Of a stretch of 11,525 nucleotides of DNA, positions 1-6,745 are shown piece after piece. Positions within the stretch are counted from its first letter, which is position 1. Each line of letters opens with the position of its first letter. Location of the stretch: contig NZ_CAJUPA010000054.1 of the NCBI RefSeq assembly GCF_910588395.1, positions 1 through 11,525 on the forward strand. The letters run 5' to 3'. The translations under genes and the position numbers were made by a program. The DNA comes from an uncultured Faecalibaculum sp. (GTDB taxonomy: Bacteria; Bacillota_I; Bacilli_A; Erysipelotrichales; Erysipelotrichaceae). The notes under the pieces were generated by a model. It saw nothing but the letters and a program-made list of their open reading frames with translations, did no database searches and had not been told where the DNA came from.

Positions 1-54
1 TGTACGGTGGTGTGAGAGGGAGGGGCAGCACTAACCTGTTCCTCTCTACTCGAT
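1..54 (+). mobile_element. 3' end of a group II intron (end of domain V plus domain VI)
   Basis: Seen: positions 17-28 pair with 36-47 in an unbroken 12-bp helix. It is followed by an unpaired A at 48 and by GAG (14-16) pairing with CTC (49-51). The segment then ends in CGAT at 51-54. This is the layout of group II intron domain VI, with A48 as the bulged branch-point adenosine seven positions from a 3' splice site after 54. The preceding TGTACGGTGG looks like the 3' strand of domain V. Three of the pairs are G-U (19/45, 24/40, 25/39). These become A-C mismatches on the other strand, so the plus-strand RNA is the functional one. The catalytic core and any reverse transcriptase would lie left of the window. 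The orientation is opposite to tsf. The intron class cannot be told from this fragment. Confidence 0.8.
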
Positions 55-59
55 TAGCG

Positions 60-78
60 GATCAATCAGCCGTTGATC
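60..78. repeat. short inverted repeat over the tsf stop codon
   Basis: Arms GATCAA (60-65) and TTGATC (73-78) flank a 7-nt centre that contains the tsf stop codon. The repeat begins five bases after the inferred 3' end of the group II intron. It may be part of the intron target, a remnant of the tsf 3' hairpin, or chance. It has no U-tract, so it is not a terminator. Confidence 0.45.
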
Positions 79-953
79 TGAGCCATAACCTCGTCTGCGA
101 AGTTTTCTTCCTTCTTCTCAATGCCTTCTCCGGCCTGGAAGCGAACAAACTGCAGAACTTCAGCATGGTTCTGTTTCAGGAACTGGGCAACCTTTTCCTT
201 GGTGTCCTTGAAATATTCCTGATCCATCAGGCAGACATCCTTGAAGTGCTTGGAAATCTTTCCGTTCAGAATTCCATCCAGCACTTTTTCCGGCTTGCCG
301 GCCATCTTCGGATCTTCGGCCATCATCTGCTTCTGCAGAGCACGTTCATGTTCCACAACATCGGCAGGTACATCGTTCAGTGTGATGTACTGCGGGTTCA
401 TGGAAGCAACCTGCATGGCCATGTCCTTGGCAACTTCAGCAGAAGCGCCTTTCATGACAACCAGTGCGGAAATGGATCCGCCCATGTGCATGTAGGAACC
501 GAACTGCTGGTCGTCGGTTTTCTCGATAACCAGGAAGCGGCGGAAGGAAATCTTTTCACCGATTGTGGCTGTTGCATTTGTGATCAGCGCATCAATGGTG
601 CCTTCCGGTGTTTCCAGGGCAAGTACTTCTTCCACAGTGGCAGGCTTGTTTGCCAGAATGGCAGCAACAACTGTGTCCACCAGTTTCAGGAACTGATCGT
701 TTTTCGTAACGAAGTCCGTTTCAGAGTTGATTTCGGCAATGACAGCTGTGTTGCCGTCGATGGCAACTTTTGTCAGACCTTCAGCAGCAATCCGGCCGGC
801 TTTCTTGGCGGATTTGGCAATGCCTTTTTCGCGCAGCCAGTCTACGGCTTTCGCTTCATCGCCATCGCACTCTGTCAGGGCCTTTTTGCAGTCCATCATG
901 CCTGCGCCTGTTTTTTCGCGCAGTTCCTTGACCTGTTTTGCGGTGATAGCCAT
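66..953 (-). CDS. tsf: translation elongation factor Ts
   Basis: EF-Ts is the cytoplasmic nucleotide exchange factor that releases GDP from EF-Tu. The 295-residue protein has the family N-terminal UBA-like domain (around residues 3-40, LREKTGAGMMDCKKAL) and the signature TDFVTKND at 79-86, which contacts EF-Tu. The length is typical of Bacillota. The ATG at 953 is preceded by AAGGAGG at good spacing. It lies 18 nt after the rpsB stop and is presumably cotranscribed with it. The stop is TGA at 66-68. No terminator or following pyrH gene is visible. Instead the end of a plus-strand group II intron sits 12 nt beyond the stop. Confidence 0.98.
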   Translation of the reverse strand: MAITAKQVKELREKTGAGMMDCKKALTECDGDEAKAVDWLREKGIAKSAKKAGRIAAEGLTKVAIDGNTAVIAEINSETDFVTKNDQFLKLVDTVVAAILANKPATVEEVLALETPEGTIDALITNATATIGEKISFRRFLVIEKTDDQQFGSYMHMGGSISALVVMKGASAEVAKDMAMQVASMNPQYITLNDVPADVVEHERALQKQMMAEDPKMAGKPEKVLDGILNGKISKHFKDVCLMDQEYFKDTKEKVAQFLKQNHAEVLQFVRFQAGEGIEKKEENFADEVMAQING

Positions 954-971
954 ATCGTTCCTCCTTGAAGC

Positions 972-1907
972 TTAGGCTTCTGTTTTGGTTTCAGCGGGTT
1001 TTGTTTCAGCGTTTGCACGGGGAGCAACGCCGGCAGGACGGGGTCCGCGGCTGTTTCTGTCGTAGGGACGACGGTTGCGGCGCTCCATGTTCCGCTTTCT
1101 GCGCTCTTCGTTGCGCAGACGGCGACGACGCTCATTTTCGGCAATCTGTGCTTCCACGTTGCGGATTACATCATCCATCGTTACATCGTCTTCTGCATCA
1201 TCCAGGTATGCGGATTCCAGCAGACCGCCTTTGGCATCCACGATGGCATCAGCCAGAATGGAGGTAACCAGGCGAACGGAACGGTTGGCATCGTCATTGG
1301 AGGCGATGGGATATGTTGCATCTTCCGGGTCGCAGTTTGTGTCCAGCATGGCGAATACAGGGATGCCCAGTTTCTTCGCTTCTGCCACTGCATTGTGCTC
1401 TTCTCTGGGATCGATGACGATCATGGCATCCGGGAGTTTCTTCATTTCCTTGATGCCGCCCAGGCTGGCTTCCAGCTTGGCTTTTTCTTTCAGGATCTTC
1501 GCCTGTTCTTTTTTCGTATAGACTTCCAGTTTTCCGCTGGCTTCCATTTCCTCGATTTCCACCAGACGCTTAACACGCTTCTGAATGGTGCGGAAGTTGG
1601 TGAGCAGACCGCCCAGCCAGCGCTTGTTTACATAGAAGGAACCGGAACGAAGAGCCTGTTCCTCCACAGTTTCCGCTGCCTGCTTCTTGGTGCCGACAAA
1701 CAGAACTTTTCCACCGCGCTCACTGAGATCCTTCAGGGCGTTGTAGGCATCTTCAATCTGCTTCTGGGTCTGGTTCAGATCCACAATATACACGCCGTTT
1801 CGGCTTGTATAGATATAAGGTTTCATTTTGGGGTTCCAGCGACGAGTCTGGTGTCCGAAGTGAACGCCGTTTTCCAGCATTTTCCGGATGGATACGATTT
1901 GTGTCAT
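972..1907 (-). CDS. rpsB: 30S ribosomal protein S2 with long C-terminal tail
   Basis: S2 binds the 30S subunit late in assembly, near the S1 site and the head-body junction. Seen: the family opening MTQIVSIRKMLENGVHFGH, VGTKKQA near 71-77 and the DPREEHNAVAEAKKLGIP region at 167-183. The protein is 311 residues, whereas S2 in Bacillota is usually about 230-250. The extra part starts near residue 240. It is an acidic stretch, then an Arg-rich block (about 259-290), then an Ala/Thr/Glu/Lys end. The ATG at 1907 was chosen because the family N-terminus starts there and GGAAAGGA lies upstream. The frame stays open to an ATG at 2027, but that 40-residue extension would be translated from the structured leader and promoter. 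The gene is followed by tsf after 18 nt. Confidence 0.97.
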   Translation of the reverse strand: MTQIVSIRKMLENGVHFGHQTRRWNPKMKPYIYTSRNGVYIVDLNQTQKQIEDAYNALKDLSERGGKVLFVGTKKQAAETVEEQALRSGSFYVNKRWLGGLLTNFRTIQKRVKRLVEIEEMEASGKLEVYTKKEQAKILKEKAKLEASLGGIKEMKKLPDAMIVIDPREEHNAVAEAKKLGIPVFAMLDTNCDPEDATYPIASNDDANRSVRLVTSILADAIVDAKGGLLESAYLDDAEDDVTMDDVIRNVEAQIAENERRRRLRNEERRKRNMERRNRRPYDRNSRGPRPAGVAPRANAETKPAETKTEA

Positions 1908-1933
1908 GTGATAAGTCCTTTCCGTTGGTCCTC

Positions 1934-1985
1934 CGCCAGTTCCAAGGGCTGCAACCAAATGGCACGGGCAGCCGAATTCCTGGCG
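1934..1985 (-). promoter_or_regulatory. structured 5' leader of rpsB, candidate S2 autoregulatory RNA
   Basis: In the minus-strand transcript two perfect 6-bp helices nest. The outer one is CGCCAG with CTGGCG (1980-1985 with 1934-1939). The inner one is GGCTGC with GCAGCC (1968-1973 with 1947-1952). Asymmetric internal loops separate them, and a 15-nt apical loop contains CCATTTGG. The structure lies between the promoter and the ribosome binding site. rpsB leaders that bind S2 are known in other bacteria. That this one does is inference from position and fold. Confidence 0.5.
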
Positions 1986-1992
1986 TGTGTAT

Positions 1993-2008
1993 TTGCGCAA
2001 AATTGCGC
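1993..2008. repeat. TTGCGC direct repeat and palindrome at the rpsB transcription start
   Basis: TTGCGC occurs at 1993-1998 and again at 2003-2008, ten bases apart. GCGCAA (1995-2000) with TTGCGC (2003-2008) also forms a palindrome. It covers the expected first transcribed bases downstream of the rpsB -10. It could be an operator or a small hairpin at the 5' end of the mRNA. Confidence 0.4.
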
Positions 2009-2014
2009 TTATTA

Positions 2015-2043
2015 AGTATAACCCCATTCGGGCAGAAAAAAAA
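2015..2043 (-). promoter_or_regulatory. rpsB-tsf promoter
   Basis: On the minus strand TATACT (2015-2020) is a good -10 box. With a 17-nt spacer the -35 falls at 2038-2043, which is only TTTTTT, the U-tract of the tRNA terminator. The -35 is therefore weak, and the call rests on the -10 box and position. Transcription would start near 2008, giving a leader of about 100 nt. Confidence 0.5.
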
Positions 2044-2059
2044 GCGGAGAATTCCGCTT
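2036..2059 (-). terminator. rho-independent terminator after tRNA-Pro
   Basis: Minus strand: AAGCGGA, a 4-nt loop ATTC, TCCGCTT, then a run of eight U (plus-strand A at 2036-2043, two of which fall in the stem). It sits 10 nt past the tRNA CCA end and separates the tRNA unit from rpsB. Confidence 0.88.
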
Positions 2060-2069
2060 ATTTTTCAGA

Positions 2070-2146
2070 TGGTCTAGGTGACAGGATTTGAACCTGCGAC
2101 CCCTACGACCCGAACGTAGTGCTCTACCAAGCTGAGCTACACCTAG
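2070..2146 (-). tRNA. tRNA-Pro, anticodon CGG
   Basis: All cloverleaf parts are present. The acceptor stem CTAGGTG/CACCTAG is perfect over 7 bp. The D stem is GCTC/GAGC. The anticodon stem CTACG/CGTAG has loop TTCGGGT, which gives anticodon CGG (at 2110-2112) reading CCG. The T arm has TTCAAAT. Discriminator A73 is followed by an encoded CCA (2070-2072). The C1-G72 pair, A73 and G37 next to GG fit proline identity and a TrmD m1G37 substrate, and trmD lies in this window. It is a single tRNA with its own promoter and terminator. Confidence 0.95.
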
Positions 2147-2148
2147 GC

Positions 2149-2191
2149 AACGGCTTTATTATACAGGGTTTCCTGCAGGATGCAAGCCGTT
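2149..2191. repeat. inverted repeat bracketing the tRNA-Pro promoter
   Basis: AACGGCTT (2149-2156) and AAGCCGTT (2184-2191) are perfect 8-bp arms, 27 nt apart, at the two ends of the promoter. The interior holds CAGG/CCTG (2164-2167 with 2172-2175), so readthrough RNA from trmFO could fold into a two-part hairpin. On the plus strand the second arm runs into TTTT, giving a weak terminator-like look. No terminator is otherwise visible after trmFO. Confidence 0.45.
2158..2185 (-). promoter_or_regulatory. promoter of the tRNA-Pro gene
   Basis: Minus strand: a perfect TATAAT at 2158-2163 and a weaker TTGCAT at 2180-2185 with a 16-nt spacer. The start would fall about five bases before the mature tRNA, so there is almost no 5' leader. 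Confidence 0.7.
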
Positions 2192-2209
2192 TTCGTTAAT
2201 TCATAAAAA

Positions 2210-3589
2210 TCAGTCTGTCAATGCTGCGCCATCCTGCTCCGGCATCTGATCCGGTCGGATCTCCTCTCTGGACGTTTCTCCCAGAATCTGCCGGATTTCT
2301 TCCATGCGTCTGGCGGACTGTTCGGCAAATTTTGCTTTCCTGTCCCGTTTGTGACAGGGTTCCCGGAGAACCATGATGCCAAAGTTGGCATTCATGGGCT
2401 GAAGGTTCTTCACATCACAGTTGGCGATGTAGTACGCCTGCGCACCAATCACTGTCTCCCTGCCAAACCGGAGGGGTTCTTCTCCCTGGAGGTAACGGGC
2501 CATGTTGATCCCCGCTGCCAGACCGCTGGCAGCACTTTCCACATATCCCTCCACACCGGTGAGCTGTCCCGCAAAAAAGAGATCGGGACGAAGTCTGGAC
2601 TGATACGTTTCCTGAAGCACCTCTTTCGCCGGCAGATAGCTGTTGCGGTGCATGACGCCATACCGGACAAATCTGGCGTTTTCCAGTCCGGGAATCATGG
2701 AAAAAACACGTTTCTGCTCCGGCCAGGTCAGATGAGTCTGAAATCCCACGATGTTGTAGAGTGTATCCGCCACATCGTCCTGCCGCAGCTGAATCACTGC
2801 CACCGGGTGCTCCCCTTCCCGGCGCAGACCCACAGGTTTCATCGGTCCGAACAGCATGGTCTTTTTCCCTCTGCGGGCCATTTCCTCAATGGGCATGCAG
2901 CCTTCGAATACCTTCAGATCCTTTTCAAAGTCATGAAGCTGTGCGCATTGCGCTCCAGTCAGGGCTTCATAGAAGGCATCGAACTGTGTCTGGTCCATGG
3001 CACAGTTGATATAGTCCGCATCCCCTTTGTCATACCTGGATTTGTAGTAGGCTTTGGAGAAGTCGATACTGTCCTTTTCCACAATGGGGGCTGCGGCATC
3101 ATAAAAGTGGAAAGTCTCTGTACCCGTGCGCTTCTTGATGTCTTCCGCCAACGCGCCGGCAGTCAGCGGTCCTGTGGCTATGATCACCGGGCCATCCGGA
3201 ATGCTGGTGACTTCCTCTGTCACCACAGTTACCAGCGGATGGTTTTTCAGTGTCCGTGTGATCTGACCGGAAAAGCCAGTCCGGTCCACTGCCAGTGCGC
3301 TGCCGGCCGGCACCCGGTTGGCATCGGCTGCTGTCATGATCAGCGAATCCAGCTGCCGCATTTCCTCCTTCAGGATTCCCACCGCATTGTTCAGTGAATC
3401 AGAGCGCAGAGAATTGGAACAGACCAGTTCCGCAAACCCGCCGGTATGAAAGGCTTCCGGCTTCTTCTCCGGCCGCATCTCCACCAGCCGCACAGGGATT
3501 CCCCGCTTCACCAGCTGCCAGGCAGCTTCCGAGCCGGCCAGGCCGGCCCCCACCACCGTCACCACAGGTTTTCCGGTTTTTTCAGGCAT
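2210..3589 (-). CDS. trmFO: tRNA m5U54 methyltransferase TrmFO (folate/FAD-dependent)
   Basis: TrmFO makes 5-methyluridine at position 54 of the tRNA T loop. It uses methylene-tetrahydrofolate and reduced FAD, unlike SAM-dependent TrmA. Of 459 residues, 9-19 (VVTVVGAGLAG) form the FAD-binding Rossmann motif. ELVCSNSLRSD (54-64) carries Cys57 and FEGCMPIEE (228-236) carries Cys231. These should match the two functional cysteines (C53 and C226) of the B. subtilis enzyme. The end holds FGIMVLREP and a charged tail. The ATG at 3589 begins the conserved N-terminus. It has GGAGAG upstream and overlaps the topA end by 8 nt, so translation is probably coupled. The frame continues to an ATG at 3748, but that part is topA read in another frame. 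Confidence 0.97.
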   Translation of the reverse strand: MPEKTGKPVVTVVGAGLAGSEAAWQLVKRGIPVRLVEMRPEKKPEAFHTGGFAELVCSNSLRSDSLNNAVGILKEEMRQLDSLIMTAADANRVPAGSALAVDRTGFSGQITRTLKNHPLVTVVTEEVTSIPDGPVIIATGPLTAGALAEDIKKRTGTETFHFYDAAAPIVEKDSIDFSKAYYKSRYDKGDADYINCAMDQTQFDAFYEALTGAQCAQLHDFEKDLKVFEGCMPIEEMARRGKKTMLFGPMKPVGLRREGEHPVAVIQLRQDDVADTLYNIVGFQTHLTWPEQKRVFSMIPGLENARFVRYGVMHRNSYLPAKEVLQETYQSRLRPDLFFAGQLTGVEGYVESAASGLAAGINMARYLQGEEPLRFGRETVIGAQAYYIANCDVKNLQPMNANFGIMVLREPCHKRDRKAKFAEQSARRMEEIRQILGETSREEIRPDQMPEQDGAALTD

Positions 3590-5762
3590 TGTCAGTCTCT
3601 CCGGCAGCCGGGGTTTCTGCTGTCTTTTCCACTGCTTCCCCGGTGGCTTTCTTCTTTGGCTCTTTTTTGATATACCGGCATTTCGGGTAATTGCTGCAGC
3701 CGACAAACCAGGTTCCGAACCTGGATTTCCGCCGCACGAGTTCTCCACCGCATTCCGGACAGGTTTCGCCGGTGGGTTCCGGTTTCGCCTTTTCTTTCAG
3801 CGGCACGATGGTTTTGCATTCCGGATAATTGCTGCAGGCCCAGAAAGGACCGAAACGGCCTTTCTTGATGATCATGTCCGCACCGCAGTTGGGGCACACT
3901 TTGTGCTCCGCTGCTTCCGGAATATCAGATTCATCCGTCTCGGAATAGCGGCATTTCGGGAAATTGATGCAGGAAATGAACTTGCCGAACCGCCCGTTCC
4001 GGTAGACCAGCTCCCCGCCGCACTGCGGACAGCTGCGTCCAACACGCTCCAGTTCCTTTTTCGGCATATTCTCATAGGCTCTGTCCACCAGCGGCTCGAA
4101 ATCATCGTAAAACTGATGCAGGAACTTGATATAGTCTTCATTGCCTTCGGCAATGACATCCAGCGTTTTTTCCATATCCGCTGTGTATTCTACATTGATG
4201 ATCTTCGAGAAAAACTCCTGCAGTTTCTGATCTGTCAGGATGCCCTGTTCCGTGGGGGTGAACACCTTCGTGCGGCTGGTTTCCGACACTTTGTCCAGTG
4301 TTGCGTATCCCCGCTTCTGCAGCGTGTCGATGATGGTGGCGTAGGTGGAGGGGCGGCCGATGGATTTCTCTTCCAGCTCCTTGATCAGCCTGGCTTCGGT
4401 ATATCGGGCAGGCGGTTCCGTGAAATGCTGGCGGGAAATCACGGGAACATTCTCAAACACTTCACCGGCTTCCATCACCGGCAGCAGCTCGGTGCTGGCC
4501 TTCTCATACTTTCCATATACCTTATAGTAACCATCAAAAGTCATGACCTGGCCAGTGGCGGAAAACTCGCAGCTGCCCGCCTGGAACTGAATGCCGGTCA
4601 CATCAAATTTGGCATCAGCCATCAGGCTGGCCATGGTCCGGGCATAAATCAGGCTGTACAGGCGGTACTGATCATTGGTCAGGTAAGCCTTGACTGCTTC
4701 CGGTGTATTGGCGACGCTGGTGGGACGAATGGCTTCATGAGCGTCCTGGGCATTGGTGGAATTGTGCATATGCGCCTTGCCTTTGTATTCCCGGCCGTAT
4801 TCCTTCTCAATGGAATCTTCCGCATCCTTCACAAAGAGCCCCGACAGACGGGTGGAATCCGTACGCATATAGGAAATCAGACCTTCGGTATGGTCGCCCA
4901 GATCGATACCCTCATACAGCTTCTGCGCCACAGACATTGTCTTGCGGGCACCGAACCCCAGCTTGGTGCTGGCTTCCTGCTGCAGCGTGGAAGTGGTGAA
5001 GGGAAGTTTCGGGCCCTTGCGCCGGCTGCGGGTTTTGACCTCGGATACAGTAAAGACTGTACCGGCGTTCTGCAGAACCTGCTCCGCTTCTGCCTGCGTC
5101 CGGATCTTCGGCTTTTTGCCATCCACTTTGGCCAGATCCGCCGTAAAGGTCTTGCGTCCCTTGGTGATGTCCGCATGAATCGACCAGTACTCCTCGGGCT
5201 TGAATTTTCTGATTTCATTTTCCCGTTCCACAATCAGCCGCAGGGCAACAGACTGAACCCGGCCGGCTGACTTTGACTGAATCTTGTTCTGCAGCAGCTT
5301 GGACAGCTTGAAGCCGATGATGCGGTCCAGGATCCGTCTTGTTTCCTGGGACTTCACCAGATCCATGTCAATCTTCTTGGGCTCCTTCATCGCCGCTTCA
5401 ATGGCCGGGCGGGTGATTTCGTGGAAAACGATGCGGTTGTCATCTTCCACACTCAGGCCCAGTTCCCGGGCCAGATGCCAGGCAATTGCCTCTCCTTCCC
5501 GGTCAGGGTCACTTGCCAGAAACACATCCTGGCTTTTCCCCGCCAGTTCCTTGAGTTCCTTTACGGTGTCCTTCTTTTCTTTGGGTACCCGGTAGGTCGG
5601 CTTGAAATCATGTTCCACATCCACCCCCAGGCGGTCTTTCCCGGATGTGGAGAGGTCACAGATATGACCTTTGGAGGAAACAACCTTATAGTCGCTTCCC
5701 AGATATTTTTCTATCGTTTTCGATTTGGAGGGTGACTCCACGATTACCAGATGTTTTTTCAT
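3582..5762 (-). CDS. topA: DNA topoisomerase I
   Basis: This type IA topoisomerase relaxes negative supercoils behind RNA polymerase. In 726 residues the Toprim domain comes first (LVIVESPSKSKTIEKYLG near 5-22, DPDREGEAIAWH at 85-96 with the metal-binding acids). SAGRVQSVALRLIVERE lies at 165-181. The catalytic tyrosine is Tyr298 in SYMRTDSTR, and HEAIRPT is at 342-348. Three C-terminal zinc ribbons follow, with CxxC pairs at 578/581, 623/626 and 668/671, each closed by a second Cys pair (598/604, 643/649, 689/695). The tail is Lys/Glu/Thr-rich. The ATG at 5762 has GAGGAC upstream. The gene sits 68 nt after dprA and overlaps trmFO by 8 nt. Confidence 0.98.
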   Translation of the reverse strand: MKKHLVIVESPSKSKTIEKYLGSDYKVVSSKGHICDLSTSGKDRLGVDVEHDFKPTYRVPKEKKDTVKELKELAGKSQDVFLASDPDREGEAIAWHLARELGLSVEDDNRIVFHEITRPAIEAAMKEPKKIDMDLVKSQETRRILDRIIGFKLSKLLQNKIQSKSAGRVQSVALRLIVERENEIRKFKPEEYWSIHADITKGRKTFTADLAKVDGKKPKIRTQAEAEQVLQNAGTVFTVSEVKTRSRRKGPKLPFTTSTLQQEASTKLGFGARKTMSVAQKLYEGIDLGDHTEGLISYMRTDSTRLSGLFVKDAEDSIEKEYGREYKGKAHMHNSTNAQDAHEAIRPTSVANTPEAVKAYLTNDQYRLYSLIYARTMASLMADAKFDVTGIQFQAGSCEFSATGQVMTFDGYYKVYGKYEKASTELLPVMEAGEVFENVPVISRQHFTEPPARYTEARLIKELEEKSIGRPSTYATIIDTLQKRGYATLDKVSETSRTKVFTPTEQGILTDQKLQEFFSKIINVEYTADMEKTLDVIAEGNEDYIKFLHQFYDDFEPLVDRAYENMPKKELERVGRSCPQCGGELVYRNGRFGKFISCINFPKCRYSETDESDIPEAAEHKVCPNCGADMIIKKGRFGPFWACSNYPECKTIVPLKEKAKPEPTGETCPECGGELVRRKSRFGTWFVGCSNYPKCRYIKKEPKKKATGEAVEKTAETPAAGETDNA

Positions 5763-5787
5763 TCACAAGTCCTCATTGCTGACTACA

Positions 5788-5816
5788 AGTTAAAAACATC
5801 CGCAACGCTTTGTCAA
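5788..5816 (-). promoter_or_regulatory. possible internal promoter for topA-trmFO
   Basis: The 68-nt dprA-topA gap is the widest in this cluster. On the minus strand it contains a perfect TTGACA at 5811-5816. At 17 nt the -10 position reads TTAACT (3 of 6 matches), so the promoter is weak or false. Confidence 0.35.
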
Positions 5817-5830
5817 ATATGAGATGTGGG

Positions 5831-6745
5831 TCACAGTTCCCTCACCTGCTGCAGATCACAGAGGATTCCGGCCCCCTGATGAATGAGCCGGTTGCAGCCG
5901 CAGTGGTCTTTCCGGCTGAAATCCGTCGGCAGACACCAGACAGGAACCGAGAGGGAGAGAGCTTCGTCCACGGTATACATCGTTCCGCTTTTTTCCCGTG
6001 CCTCCGTGACCACCACCACACTGGCCGCCGCTGCAATCAGCCGGTTGCGCCAGGGAAAATGACCCGGAAGCGGCGTGGTCTGCCAGGGGTACTCGCTGAT
6101 CACCAGATGGTTTTTCTTCATGGCGGAAAACAGAGCGGCATTCTCCCGGGGATATACCCGGTCAATGCCGCAGCCCAGAATCCCCACAGTCCCCTTGTCC
6201 AGTGCAGCCCGATGGGCCTGGGCATCCACCCCTCTGGCCAGACCGGATACAATCACATACCGCTCTTTGAGGGCATTCACAACAGCAGTGGTATTCCGAA
6301 GAGCCTGCATCGTGGCATCCCGGCTGCCAACCACCGCTGCACAGGGTCTGTCCAGCAGGGAAAGATCTCCATGGTAGAACAGAATCCATGGCGGATACCG
6401 GAGTTTCCGGAAGCAGGCAGGATAATCGGGATCCAGAAATGTCACCCAGGGACTGCGGCTGATGACAGGCTCCACTGGCTCATGGCTGTGTATCGCCTGT
6501 GCGATGCGGGACCAGTCCCCCTGATGCCGCACTGCATAGCAGAGAATATCTGTAGATGTCGTCATACTGGTTATATTCGCTGTCTGCGTCAGTTTTTGCG
6601 AAAATTTCTTCACCCAATCCGGGCTTCCGCAGAACTCATCCGTATCAGTTCGGAAGAAACCAGTCAAACCTCCCGCTGTTTCCTGCACCTCTGCCGAAAG
6701 CCGCTCCAGCAAAAAAGGATCCCGCAGGATCCGTTCATTCATCAT
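5831..6745 (-). CDS. dprA: DNA processing protein DprA (Smf family)
   Basis: DprA protects incoming single-stranded DNA and loads RecA during natural transformation. Of 304 residues, the first part is a helical SAM-like domain. The lead-in is YPACFRKLRYPPWILFYHGD (108-127). The extended Rossmann fold then follows: VVGSR at 138-142, SGLARGVDAQAH at 167-178, GILGCGIDRVYPREN, FPWRNRLIAAAASVVVVTEA, SGTMYTVDEAL and the closing NRLIHQGAGILCD. The usual Pro-Gly after the last core strand is replaced by Pro-Thr, next to Cys-Gly-Cys. No winged-helix domain is visible at the C-terminus. The start is taken as the first of two adjacent ATGs (6745, 6742), overlapping the rnhB end by 11 nt, with AAGGAA upstream at rather long spacing. 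dprA is kept in many bacteria not known to be competent. Confidence 0.95.
   Translation of the reverse strand: MMNERILRDPFLLERLSAEVQETAGGLTGFFRTDTDEFCGSPDWVKKFSQKLTQTANITSMTTSTDILCYAVRHQGDWSRIAQAIHSHEPVEPVISRSPWVTFLDPDYPACFRKLRYPPWILFYHGDLSLLDRPCAAVVGSRDATMQALRNTTAVVNALKERYVIVSGLARGVDAQAHRAALDKGTVGILGCGIDRVYPRENAALFSAMKKNHLVISEYPWQTTPLPGHFPWRNRLIAAAASVVVVTEAREKSGTMYTVDEALSLSVPVWCLPTDFSRKDHCGCNRLIHQGAGILCDLQQVREL

Noticed and set aside
1908..2027. A 40-residue N-terminal extension of S2 from the ATG at 2027.
   Set aside because: It would include the promoter and structured leader, and the S2 family starts at MTQIVSIRKMLENG.
2172..2179. CCTGCAGG palindrome near the tRNA promoter, similar to the CTGCAG arms at the rimM promoter.
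   Set aside because: Six to eight shared palindromic bases are too few to claim a common regulatory site.
3590..3748. A 53-residue N-terminal extension of TrmFO.
   Set aside because: It is the topA C-terminal zinc region read in another frame, and the Rossmann motif begins right after the ATG at 3589.
3620..4040. Three similar CxxC blocks in topA, considered as a DNA tandem repeat.
   Set aside because: They are the usual zinc ribbons of topoisomerase I, similar as protein but diverged as DNA.
3903..5270. Long plus-strand open frame of 455 codons antisense to topA, with similar ones at 12-968, 2351-3397, 5810-6955 and 6867-7715.
   Set aside because: Each lies opposite a strongly conserved gene and has no recognisable domain. 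The frames arise from the codon use of the real genes.
5763..5830. A terminator after dprA (ACATC/GATGT followed by T).
   Set aside because: The stem is only 5 bp with a loop of over 20 nt, so it is too weak to call.
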